From Toxotes chatareus (Eukaryota > Chordata > Actinopteri > Toxotidae), in contig CM028882.1 in NCBI GenBank assembly GCA_016801885.1, forward strand, positions 19,299,047 to 19,363,046: a DNA stretch of 64,000 nucleotides, written 5' to 3'. Each line of letters opens with the position of its first letter. The first letter of the stretch is position 1. Under the pieces are notes generated by a model that was given only the letters and a program-made list of their open reading frames with translations, did no database searches and had not been told where the DNA came from. A program made the translations under genes and the position numbers. Shown here piece after piece: positions 25,289 to 36,900 of the stretch.

Positions 25289-26280
25289 TGATCAACAGTG
25301 TGAACAGTGAATTAAAACTCCTTTCATTAACCTTTCTACACAATCTCCCTCCACAGTTCTTTGCAAAATCCTCTCTGCCTCACTTAGCCCTCTGCTCCCT
25401 AATGTATTGAAAATTGGTTTCAGTAAGTCCTGATGTCCACTACAAAGGACATTGAATCAAAAATGTGTTTTGAACGGGTTCAAATTATTGTGCCTTTAAA
25501 AAAATCTTACTAAAGTCAAGTCAAGACTTTGATATTAAAGAAAAAACGTGTTTTTTTAGCAACAGAAACATGATATCTGCAAAACATCAATGACTTATCT
25601 CTCTTGTTGCCATAAAATGTGTAAGTGGGAATTCTCGCCACTTTGAAAACATAGTGCATTTGCTGTGTTGGCCACAACCCCACAACTGAGGCATCACAAG
25701 AAAGCCCAGAATGTCCACTTAAAAAGACAGTATGACTGAAATAGATTCTATAAATGATATTTTGACCTAGGGGTCTCAGATTCCTGTCCCCCACAGAGGG
25801 CAAAAATGAATTGCCAGGTCTCAGGAGGATAAATGAAACCACGGGCCAAGGGTGTGGCTGGGTGGCCTGGACATTTTGCATCTCTACCATTTATGAGGAA
25901 CACCCCTTTCACTCAGGGTGCTGTTTTTGCATATTTTTTTTTTTTCAACCACCACTTTCTCACCAGCCTCACTCTCTCTGAAACCAGTTTGTTCGAGTTT
26001 AAACGAAGATTAAGCTGAATGTTCTGTACATTGCTATTTGTGGAATCATTCTAGATCCAGTCTTGGTGATTTTCATGTTTTCAACTCATTTTAAGGATTA
26101 CACTGTTTTGTTTGAAGTAATGTAAAAATTCTCTGACCTCTAGCCTTTGAAACCCCTCCAGGATTCACTGGATAATTTCATTCTGCATTGTTTGAACTTA
26201 AACTGACTTAAACACACTTTGCAAAACACCAAACATACACTGTTTGCAGACAGACAGCTCAACAACCACATAGAGTTTCT

Positions 26281-27394
26281 GTTTTCTTTGGCATGGTATT
26301 TTTTTTTTTTGTTGTTGCGCATTTTCACAGTGGCACAAAGACCCTTAACATTGCTCATTGTTCACTTTAGAAATGAGTTCACCTAAGCATGTTAAACTCA
26401 CTTCCAGCAGATGGTCAAAAAATGGCACCACAGTAAGTACTAAATAAAGTAAATAAATTAGGTAAAACAAGTAAATAACATTTCTAATAAATGAATAAAG
26501 AGGAATTTAGATTAGAATCACTCATTTGCCTTCCTGGCAGATTTGTAGAGAAACTAGATGAACTACTGACAGAAAACACGGTTAATATTTTGTACATATA
26601 TTTCAACACGCAAAATGTGTAATGTCATGTAACTGTAAGTACATGGAGTTACATACTGGAGTTATTTGAATTAAACACTATACTGCAACATTTACAGTAC
26701 GATTTGTGTTACAGAAAACAGATGATCAGCTACTCAAGATGATGCCATATCATTTTCAGCTTATGTTTTTATTTACACAACTGTATACAATATACAGAGT
26801 GGTTTTCTTTGGCATGGTATATTTTTTTGATGTAGCACGTTTTCACAGTGGCACAAAAACCCTCAACATTGCTCATTGTTCACTTTAGAAATGAGTCCAC
26901 CTAAGCATGTTAAACTCACTTCCAGCAGATGGTCACAAGATGGCACCACAGTCCTGACTGTGGCGCCACAAGATGGCGCCACAGTCAGGACTGTGGTGCC
27001 ATCTTGTGACCATCTGCAGTGCAAGGACAGTGGATTTGACTGATTAAGTAAATAAATTAGGTAAATAACATTTCTAATAAACGAATAAAGAGGAATTTAG
27101 ATTAGAATCACTCATTTGCCTTCCTGGCAGATTTGTAGAGAAACTAGATGAACTACTGACAGAAAACAGGTTTTATATTTTGTACATATATTTCAACACG
27201 CAAAATGTGTTACTTCATATGTAACTGTAAGTACATGGAGTTACATACTAGAGTTATTTGAATTAAACACTATACTGCAACATTTACAGTACGATTTGTG
27301 TTACAGAAAACAGACGATAAGCTACTCAAGATGATCCCATATCATTTTCAGCTCGTGTCTTAATTTACACAACTGTAAACAATCTACAGAGTGG
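26281..27394. repeat. Direct tandem duplication upstream of Ly6 copy 3
   Basis: 26281-26801 is repeated at 26802-27394. Both begin GTTTTCTTTGGCATGGTAT and end CTACAGAGTGG or a close match. Scattered substitutions show it is older than the 422-bp duplication. The second copy is about 70 bases longer because it contains the hairpin at 26925-27017. The end also matches 20660-20735 downstream of Ly6 copy 1. Confidence 0.9.
26925..27017. repeat. Near-perfect long hairpin: 44-base arms, 5-base loop
   Basis: Left arm 26925-26968 and right arm 26974-27017 are exact reverse complements, as read base by base, with loop CAAGA. The arm opens CAGATGGTCACAAGATGGC and closes with TGTGGCGCCA next to the loop. 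The undoubled duplicate at 26405-26435 has only one short version of the arm start (CAGATGGTC, then ATGGCACCACAG). The inverted structure therefore arose within the second duplicate. Confidence 0.95.
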
Positions 27395-27506
27395 TCTCAG
27401 GGATAAGGAACTCGCTTTGGGGCTGACGTTATTCAGGTTTCTTGGCAGGATGCTTCATGAGGAAATGCACATGTTCGAGTTCTGGAAGAAGAGTGAGAAG
27501 CTGGAC

Positions 27507-27514
27507 TATAAAAG
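27507..27514 (+). promoter_or_regulatory. TATA box of Ly6 copy 3
   Basis: TATAAAAG in a promoter nearly identical to that of copy 2, 92 bases before the ATG at 27599. Confidence 0.8.
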
Positions 27515-27598
27515 GAGGGCTTTGCAAGAGGTCACATCTTCTATGCACATCTCTTCTCACAGGGCTGATAAAAAAGTCTGTTTTTCTCTCTGTTCACA

Positions 27599-28609
27599 AT
27601 GCGGCTTTATGCAGCTTTGATCCTGTTTATGATTCTGTCCACAGGTAAGAACAGCTGAGTTTTATGTGCTTTGGCTGGACACTGTAATACACAATGAAAG
27701 GCAACAGTTGTTGTTTAACCTGAGAAAGGGTAGTTGGGGCTGAAAGCAGTGATTTGACCATGTAAATATATGAAATATACTTGTTTTAAATAATTTTAAA
27801 AGGAAGGAAATATTTTTGAACAGTGATGATTTTAAAAATACAATCTGCAACACTTCCACACTGTAGTTTAATCATTTCTAGTTTCCATTCTTTTAGAAGG
27901 ACCTCATTAGGATGGACAAAAATCAGATGTTTGCTTATTTTTTTACATTTTTATTTTCTCTCAAGTTTCTCCTCATGTTCTCTTAGTGGAACATTTTGAT
28001 GTATAGGACATTACTGCAAACTTTTTGATAATTGTCTTCTTACTGGTGGAAACCACTGGAATATGGGGGAACTTTTTTGAAAAAAATTAGTTTAAACTGA
28101 CAGGTTTTGTTTGTTTGTTTAAATTTATAAAATTGTGAACCTTAGATTTGTATGTAAAACCATGTGTGATAGTATTTTGTATTTTTGTACAGCATGTGGA
28201 TTACAATGCTACTCATGTATAACCCGTGACCCTAAGAACTGCACACGGATCTCAACTTGTCCTGAGCCCCTGGACCGCTGTTTCACCACCAATGTGTCTG
28301 GTAAGTTGTTCTTACCACACCAGAAGTATTTATATAATACTGAGCACTACATATGGTGAGATTATCTATTAGACAGGGTCTGAACTGATATATTGCTGTA
28401 CTGAATGTCTGATGGCTTTTGTTGTTGTCAGACCTGAGGTTTTTCCATCATGTCTTATAGGTTACATCACTAAGGGCTGTCGAAGAGGGATTAACTGTGT
28501 AAAACCTGCATCTTGCTGTGAGAAGGACTTGTGTAACAGCGCCATTCTCACTGGTCAAAGTGTCATCCTCCTGCTGGTATCCTCAGTCATCACCACACTC
28601 TTTCACTGA
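27599..28609 (+). CDS. Ly6/uPAR-family (three-finger) GPI-anchored protein, copy 3
   Basis: Three coding exons, 27599-27644, 28193-28300 and 28461-28609, encode 100 residues with consistent phase-1 introns. Exon 1 is a signal peptide (MRLYAALILFMILSTG). Exon 2 starts LQCYSC and holds two possible N-glycosylation sites, NCT and NVS. Exon 3 gives KGCRRGINC, then CCEKDLCNS, and a hydrophobic GPI-type tail ending in TTLFH. Ten cysteines fit the Ly6 fold with the extra N-terminal pair. The promoter is the same family as in copy 2, with a TATA box. Intron 1 is 230 bases longer than in copy 2 and contains sequence that copy 2 carries downstream of its exon 2. A cell-surface role is likely; ligand unknown. 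Confidence 0.92.
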
Positions 28610-29084
28610 GGCTCTGGAGAAACTACAGCTGAGAATAATTTACTAAAACATAACAAAAAAACATAACAAATTTGTACAACTCATTAACAATAATATGTTA
28701 AACCTGATAATTTATTGGGTAAAACCACAATATGACTGACCAAGCAAATACCTTTGTTATGAAGCTCTAATTAGACAGTTGAGTGAAAAAAAAAAAAGCA
28801 AGAAAATATGAGCAGTTATGAGCAAATAAATAAATTATATAGTTAGTTGTAGTTCCTGAGGTTTATTGAAACAGACCCCCAGACCAAATTAATGTTCCTG
28901 GTTAGATGTGTTACTTTTTATGCCTATCACAGTTATGTTTAATTATTTATACATAGATCTAACATCGCTCATTTCTTTGTACATGCCCATTTCTCCTGCA
29001 TCCAAAGAGAAAATCTGACGTTTGGCGAAAATGCAAAATGGTGCCAAAGTAAGATGCTCTTGCAGTTCACGTTAATGATTGCTA

Positions 29085-29855
29085 ATGTAGGTAATGTTAA
29101 TGGTAGCTAACGTTAGTGCTAGCTAGCTAGCTAACATTAACAGTTACATTTAGAGCAAGATGTGATCTGACATTAATCTAGTCCCCAACCCCATCACCAC
29201 TGCCACCACCCTCGTGCCAGTGCCAGCAGTGAAGGCCTGATGATTAGGAATGATGATGCACTTAAATTTGCATTCAGTTTAGCGTCATCCGTCACCTCTG
29301 TCTATCAGCAATTAACACCTTACTGCCCCTCCCAAACGCAGACTTCCAAGTAGCATATCTCTGCCGTCTGCCACCAAAAAATACAAATTTAGACTGTTGC
29401 ATATTTAGATAAGTTTAAGTTTCAGTTTCAAACTTTCCTCTCTTAACACCTCAGATGCTAGGTCACAAAAACAGAGCTAGGGGAGTAGGACTGAGCTTAA
29501 CCCTCATCCCCACCCACAAGCATATTTGTTTTCCATGTTGTCCTGTTTACAAAAGTGTGAACAAGACAGAGAGAGCATGTTTAACCTGTATGTACAGAAA
29601 GACAGACATGTAAGAGAAATTTGTGCATAGCTGGCATAATCGAAATCAGCGACAGTTGGTGGGTGTCTTTTTTTCATCCACCTAATTTTTTTTTTTTTGG
29701 TGGCTGACGGCAGAGATAGGGTACTTGGAGGTATGTTTTTGGGAGGGGCAGTAAGGTGTTCACTGCTGATAGACACAGGGTGGATGGTCAGTTTTGATGC
29801 CTAGCAAAAAGCCAGTGCCACCCTTCTGGCACTGGCAGGAGGGTGGTGGTGAAAG
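29085..29855. mobile_element. Fold-back repeat element with long imperfect inverted arms
   Basis: Inner arms 29291-29381 and 29691-29784 are inverted copies sharing TCTATCAGCA, ACACCTTACTGCCCCTCCCA and ATCTCTGCCGTC. Outer arms 29195-29228 and 29806-29850 share an inverted CCACCACCCTC and TGCCAGTGCCAG. A short palindromic GCTAGC cluster at 29105-29140 precedes the left arm. The 300-base centre has no convincing protein. Best read as a nonautonomous fold-back DNA transposon or two repeats inserted head to head. Confidence 0.6.
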
Positions 29856-31086
29856 AAGTCTCTCGGTGCATGCTGGGAAGTTGGTGCAGGACTACACATG
29901 TAGCACTAACCAAAAGGTTTATAAATCTAGCTTGCAGGGAGAGGTACTTGGGCGTTGGTGGGGAGGGAGTGGATAACATCTTGGCAACTGGTGGCCAACA
30001 CTGAGCAAACCAGTGCCGGGTCAGGTCACAACCCAGACAGTGAAAATCACTGCATTACTGATGTGTCTTGGGTAAATAATCCTGTAGTATGAGTTTTGGG
30101 GGTGTTTTTCAACTGAAATCCATCAGGTCCAACTGAAATCATAATAAATTTATATTAGCCCTGAGTGATTCATTTCAGCAGCCTGGAGAAAAACGAACCT
30201 CCTGCTGAGGGACCCTGTCACTGTGTGCATGTAAGTGCAGCTGTCAGTGGCAGGGAGAGACAATTTAAACAAACCTGAGCTGGTAACTGCAGCTTTAACG
30301 CCACAAACTAAGGTGTCGTCTGTTGATGTTTTTGTGTGTGTAGTGATATTGAAGAACACAGCCCACACCTGGTAACATATGTGGTCTTGATAAGTATTTT
30401 TAGCTGCCCATATGGCAAACTGTCTAAACTGTGAGACCAAGAGTGATGGAGTGACATGGTGGTTATTTTCAGGGCAGAGTGATGAATCATTGTGAGTGTT
30501 GCAAAGCTGGATTAACAGTAGAGATTGAATGTAGCTGGAGTATGCATACAGCATGACCCACAGTCCTAAAATACAGTAAATTATGCTTTGAGTTAGCAAG
30601 TTTTACAACTGTAGTAGTAAAGGTGAAGATTTGCATAAGATATTCCACTTCTCAGGGTACTGATGTTTTCTTAACAGAGAACACAGGACACATGCTGACA
30701 AAAAATAACGAATTTAATTGTTATTGCATGTGCACTCCTCAGTTTGTCACTGTGAAGGCAAACAAACCTGCTGGATGGACAATAAAGAGTGTCATGGCAA
30801 ACATGAACAAAGTTTGTGTATTTCTAACAAATGTTTGTTCAAACAGAACTTTAAATTTTTTTCTTTAGTTAATCTATTTTATTTACCATATTAGTGTGCA
30901 GCTGAATCACTTAAGCATACTACAAAATACCGAAAACAGAGGAGCAGAAAGGGCATTTCCATATTGCTGTATCTTAGGTTAAATGTGTATGCTTTGTCTG
31001 CCAGATAGCAGTTAATTTGTGTCCACTCATGTCTTGGTTTTTCTCTTTGTACATATTAAATTCTACATGACATAGAGTAAATTAAA

Positions 31087-31518
31087 GGTACCCTGTAGAG
31101 TTTTCTAAAAAAACAAAACAAAAAAAAAAAACAAACAAAGTTAATGTTTCCATTCATCTTTTCTGACAATGTGCATATCCCTGAAAACTTACAAATGATT
31201 TAAATCAATTTCCCATATCATAAGGTATTTCCAAAGCAGACTAACTTGCTTTAAAACTTGCTAATGTGCTTTAAATCCTGTATTGTTCACATGCATGTTT
31301 GCTAACTTGAAGCTTCTTCTTCCATGCATTTCAGTGGTGCACTGTAGCATTTCTTACCATTATTGGCAACCGTTTATCAGTGAACAGCTTGAAAGCATTG
31401 GCAGGAATGAACACTATGACATGCACATGCGAGTCCTTTGGCAGGAGATGAGCAAAATTAACACTTATTACAACACTACCACCTAGTGCCACCAGAGCTC
31501 CAAGCTCTACAGGGTATC
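31087..31518. mobile_element. MITE-like element with terminal inverted repeats
   Basis: Begins GGTACCCTGTAGAG at 31087 and ends with the complement, CTCTACAGGGTATC, at 31505-31518; 13 of 14 terminal bases match. About 430 bases, no transposase frame. This fits a nonautonomous DNA transposon. A target-site duplication is not obvious. Confidence 0.65.
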
Positions 31519-33946
31519 TTTTTTCCTTTTATACAGCAGAGTACAGCAGACAAAATCTGCCAGTAACCATCTCATCAACAAAAATGGATGTCACTATCAC
31601 AGGAGGAACATTTTACTGATCCAGAGATGCACATCTGGTGTTTATTATGGTTGCACAATAAAATAACATTATGTCCTCTTCTATATTATTTCCCTTGTTT
31701 GCTGCAGAATCATTCCATTGAAGGAGGCTACTGAAAGCACTTTTTTTAACCTAAACAAAGACACCCCTCCCCCTAAAAACATCAGAAGACAATACCTTGT
31801 AAGTATTTTAAAAACTGTTGTTGCCACAAGGAATTGTGTTTTTCTATTTGGTAGAAACTAAAAACAGAAGAGAAGAGAAAGAACAAAGGCAGTAGACCTT
31901 TGACAAAAGACAGACAGGGCTAAAATCCTGTAAATATATGTTGCGGAAACAAATAAATTGAACCATAGATGCACTTTCCTAAGTAGGTCTAATACTTCTG
32001 CACATCAATTGTTGTGCTCCAAATCAATTAGATCACTATGTGTGCCATTGATCATATATAACCTTTCATACAAATCCTGTTGCATAAAACATAATAATTT
32101 TCCTAATAAAAAAACACTGTTTCATGTTGGAACTTGTTTCTTTCAAATTTTTTAAAGCAACAAAACAATCCCATTAGTCAAAATTAAGAATAATTCAATT
32201 CCGTTCAATTGTTTGTATGTATAATGAAAACACAACAACCCTTTTCATGTTTTCTTTGGCATCTACTGTCATAATGTAGCAAATATTCATTCGCAGCAGC
32301 AAAAGCCCATTAACAATACTCATTCACTTAAACATGTCTCCTTTATCATTTCAAACTCTGTTGTATCACAGTGGTAATATCTGGATGGATTTCACAAAAG
32401 TGTCCAACTTCAAATCATGGATCACTACATTTATTCAGTGTTTTGACAAAATACCCTTTCAAATCCCTTTAAATGATGTTTGTTGGTGCATATCGAACAT
32501 TTCACATTTGACATTTTGTTATCTATGTACAAATTATAAAATAGAAGTACTATTTAACCATTAGTGATATTATTCCAAGTTGAACATTTGACTTTGGCTC
32601 ATATATATATATATATGTGTGTGTGTGTTTGTGTTGACTCTATCTTACATAGTATAGTTGTTTTTAAGCAAAACATTTAGATGACTTAACCAGTAGTGTG
32701 CTTCACTCTTATGCCAGCAATCACCGGGTAAGAGCTGACAGACAAACATTATATTCAGATAGCAGATATCTCATTTTATAATAAAAATGGTCAAAAAACG
32801 TGAAAGTGCAGTGCATCAAGCATATCACTGTGTGCCAAAGTGAGTGTTTTACTTTCCCACAGGTTCTCTGTGCTAAGGCTGCTATACCTTAGTTCAGCTG
32901 ATAAGGCAAATTAAAATCACAAGGCAGACATGGACGGCACATTAAAGTATGGCATCTTTGAGAACAATACTTGTTTTACAAGGCAAACCAGTAGCAGTAG
33001 TTTAATAAATCTATTTGTTGCTGCAGATCAACAAAATTAATTCTAACATTACCAATGTTTTCTTTTAAATCTACCCTGAGCTGTGAATTTAGATGAAAGA
33101 TGAAAAAGTATAAAACAGTAGATTTTGGCACTGAAATGACGAAGTGGCACTACAGTTCAGGGAATGCTGACATAAAAATATTTGCAGTCTGTTGATCATG
33201 GAGAGTACCCCCAAATTAAACCCAGGGTCACATTAATTTACTGTATTTACACTAAAGTAATATCTATTAATCAAAAGAAAGATAATCAATGGAGTTGATA
33301 AAACTAAAGAGCAAGAGAGCAAGAGAATAACAAATGAGTTACATCTTGTTGTTCATTGCATTAAAACAAATGAACGTTAGCTTTAACAGGTAGTTCAGAA
33401 GGTAAAATCACCATACCACACCATGGTGACTTATGGTTAGGCATGCCTTCTGCAAAGGGGTGCATCTGTCCAACTCAGAGTGCAGGTTTATTGCCAGTTC
33501 AGTTCCCAACCCAGAAATAAAATTCACACAGAAAAAGATAAAATCAACTCTCACCCTAAAACCAAAACCAGTCTAGCTACGGCACTCAGGGTTCAAAGGA
33601 AATTTGTAATCTAGGCATCTATTAGGCGGAAGACTACAGCGATGATACAATCTGAGATCGGTTTTACTATTGGCTGTGGAAGGCACATGATTATGAGGAT
33701 CAGCTTAAGTATGGAACAAGAGAATCAGAAGTAAATACAAGTATCTCTCTAATTCTTTGGGTGGACAGTTATAATCTGACTCTGCTGTGGCAACAGATCC
33801 CCAACCACCCCCAGTGGTCATTTCCCTTTGAAAAACACCTCCTGCTATTTCTTGGCATGTGTGCTCACAAGAATGTGTGTGCGCATTCAGTGTGTGTGTG
33901 TGTGTGTGCGCACGCAAGTTTATGTGCCTTTAACTCCTTAGCATCA
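31519..33946. other. Gene-free interval between repeats and myorg
   Basis: AT-rich sequence with a short (AT)(GT) tract at 32600-32630 and a TG tract at 33891-33908. No exon is supported. The left part near the myorg stop probably includes the myorg 3' UTR on the minus strand. Confidence 0.4.
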
Positions 33947-36900
33947 TCAGTGGACCCATGTAAAGTAAGCTACCTCATCCAGGTCCACAGGGTAGTCAGT
34001 GAGGTAAATGGGGCCTTTATCAAAATGTTCCCCCTTGTAGCTTCTCCATCGTCCTGCAGGCAGGTAGATGTCCCTCTCCTGCTTTCCTGGCTCTAACACC
34101 GGAGCCACCATCAGGTCATCCCCGATCAGAAACTGAGAGTCAATCTTGTAGGCTGCCTGGTCATCATTGGCGATCCACCACAGGGGCCTTATGATTGGGT
34201 CTCCTGTGTCAAGAACCTCGCCTGCCAGTTCGAGAACCCTTGGGGCCACCAGAGTCTCATGAAGCTGTGTGAACTTGAGCGCTATCTGTACCACCTGCAG
34301 ATGAACGCACAAAGATACAGTGTTAACATCACAGTGGAGCACCACCAATCAACATCCATCAACCTCCACCAAGCGGGTAAGGCAGCCTGTATGTTGCCTG
34401 AGAGGTAACTCGGGGAACTGCTTGTAAAGCTTAAACACTGTGAGCACAGGGTGATAATTTCATGACCAAAGGTGACTCGCATGTGCATTTTAACATTGTC
34501 ATCAATTCAGAGTTCGTCTCATCTGGATCTTGACAGTTGGACAGTCAGAGGACACAGTTTAGTCTTTTAATGAATGAATCAAACTGAAACTGTTAAGAAG
34601 ACATAAATACAATTTTGAAAAGTCCTGTCCTGAAAAACCCTGTTGCTAAAAACCTCTCTCACACACACATACACGTATTTTTTAACCATTTTTGTCTGGG
34701 AAAGGTCAAAAATAAATAACAAATGCACACTTTTTGCTACACATTAGACCATGGTCATGATTTGTTCTCAAATTATTTCAGTATGGTTTGAAAGTGAACT
34801 TGATTAAATTAATATTTTATACTCTACCTAAGTACTGATGTGCAGTCACCTAAAATCACAATATGAACAACTTGGTTCTTACTTAGGTGTTGGCGCCCCC
34901 CAGTGGCGATATTTAAAAAAGACATTGTAAAAAAAATGAAAGCTACACATGCTGAAACCATTTTTATACAAGCAAAAAGGTATCCCTTCAGAATAATGTG
35001 ATGATCCAATTATGCTTTATCTTTTATTAAGATTTGAATTCGCTTCTCCCAGTTGATTATCGTTTGTTATTGGATTTGTATATGGTTTTATTCCTTCAGT
35101 TGTTTTTCAGATATTTTTACATGCGTGTTTGTAATTGTTTATTTTCCTTGATAATATGTTTAATATTTGTTTCTGCTTTTCTTATACGTTTCCTGTGTGC
35201 ACGATGTTAGTTTGCCGAGTAGTACTCAAATTCTTTGGGTCTGGCCAGTAGGTGTGCACTACCTCTTGTTGTAAGCATACCCATGGGTGGTACTAGAATT
35301 GTTTAATTCAATGAGTATGTAAGCTTGAACACACAAAACATTGGTCACCTTTAATTGTTTACTCCATTTAACCACAGGAAATCACAGAAGAAATTTCTTA
35401 TCCTGTAAAATACATTCACTCTTTTTCAGGTTGAAAGACATAAACACTGTTTTACTTTGCTCACCTCATTGTCATAGGCCCATGGTGGTATAGAGAACTG
35501 CATGGCAGGCATAAACGCTGACAGCTCCAACCATCGGATGTACAGCTCTCTGTCTGGCAGGCCATTTTTGCCATCTAAACCACCTAAAATACAACGCACG
35601 TGTCAGACAGCAGACTAAAACTACATCAAATCAACACAGCCAAAATTTGACTCTAAAACTCTCTATGGCCATATGTAATGGAGTACCATACCTGCAGTGC
35701 GGTTGGGGTATGCATTTCCTCCTATCATATCAGGTAAGACAAACTGGTAGCCTAGAATGCTAATCGTCAGAACAGTTGGGATGATGGACTTCAGGCCAAG
35801 CTCATAGCCCCACACTGAGTCTCTGTCAATGATCCTGGAGAAGCAGGAGATGTTCTGACTCTGGTAACCCACCCTCAGCTCAGCACGCTCACTGAAGGGT
35901 ATGGCCATCTCTGTGTAGCGGCGGGTGAAGGTGGAGGGGTCAGAAAGTGGGACCAGGGTGCTAAACTGGTGGGGGAGGTAGCTCGTCTCTCCTGCATCAA
36001 ACTTGAAGGAGGTCACATCATACTGGGTTTTGAGCATACGCAGATGTGAGGAGAACCACTCACGGGCTTCAGGGTTTGTAAAGTCCAAGATTCCTCCGAT
36101 GCCATTCCACCAGCGAACCAGAGCAGGGAGCTCACCGCTCGGCTCCCGAACAAACAGCCCTTTCTCCACAGCAACACCGAAATTAATGGAGTCATAGTTG
36201 ATAAATGGATGTGTCCAGAGGGACACCTGAAACCCGTCCTCTTTGAGTTTGTCAAACATGCCACTGGCATTGGGGAACTTCTGCGGATCAAAGTCAAACT
36301 CTCCATAGTCAGCAGTGTAGCGGTCATCCAGCTCCAGATGGGAGCATGTGAAGCCATGCTTGGTGATGTCAGTGGCGTAGCGCAGCAGCTTCTCCTGAGT
36401 TACAGATGTTTTGTGGAGAGCCCATGTGGACCACACTGGATGTTTGAACACTTCAGCAGATGGGACCTTGATAGGCTTTGGGAAATACCGACGGACCTGC
36501 GCAAAATACATGCATACAGAGCAGAGACTCATGACAAGGGTATTCACTCAGCAGAGACTGCAACCTGGTTCTGGTATTTCCTGTCAGCCTCACTCCAGTT
36601 TTGCTCTTATAGTTAATGTTATGCTACATTGGACTTTCCAAGCAGGGAAGTTGGCTCCATATTTGGCCTTACCCTGTCAGTGCACCACGATTTGGCTAGA
36701 AGAGAATCGACTCATGCATTTTAAGTGTTCTTGGTGCAGTCATTTGGTGCATATCCAAGTATAAATGTAACCACCTGCACCTCAAGATCTAAACTATCAG
36801 ATACAACAGATTTTGAATTCACTACTTTAAACACAGTTTAAACAGAAAAGTAAAAGTTATAGAGGAAATAAGATGGGTGATTTTGCTCTTCAAAACAAAA

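Noticed and set aside
26925..27017. CRISPR-like repeat
   Set aside because: A single inverted pair with no spacers or repeat series, in a vertebrate genome.
29504..29776. 90-codon minus-strand frame
   Set aside because: It runs through one arm of the fold-back repeat and has no recognisable protein features.
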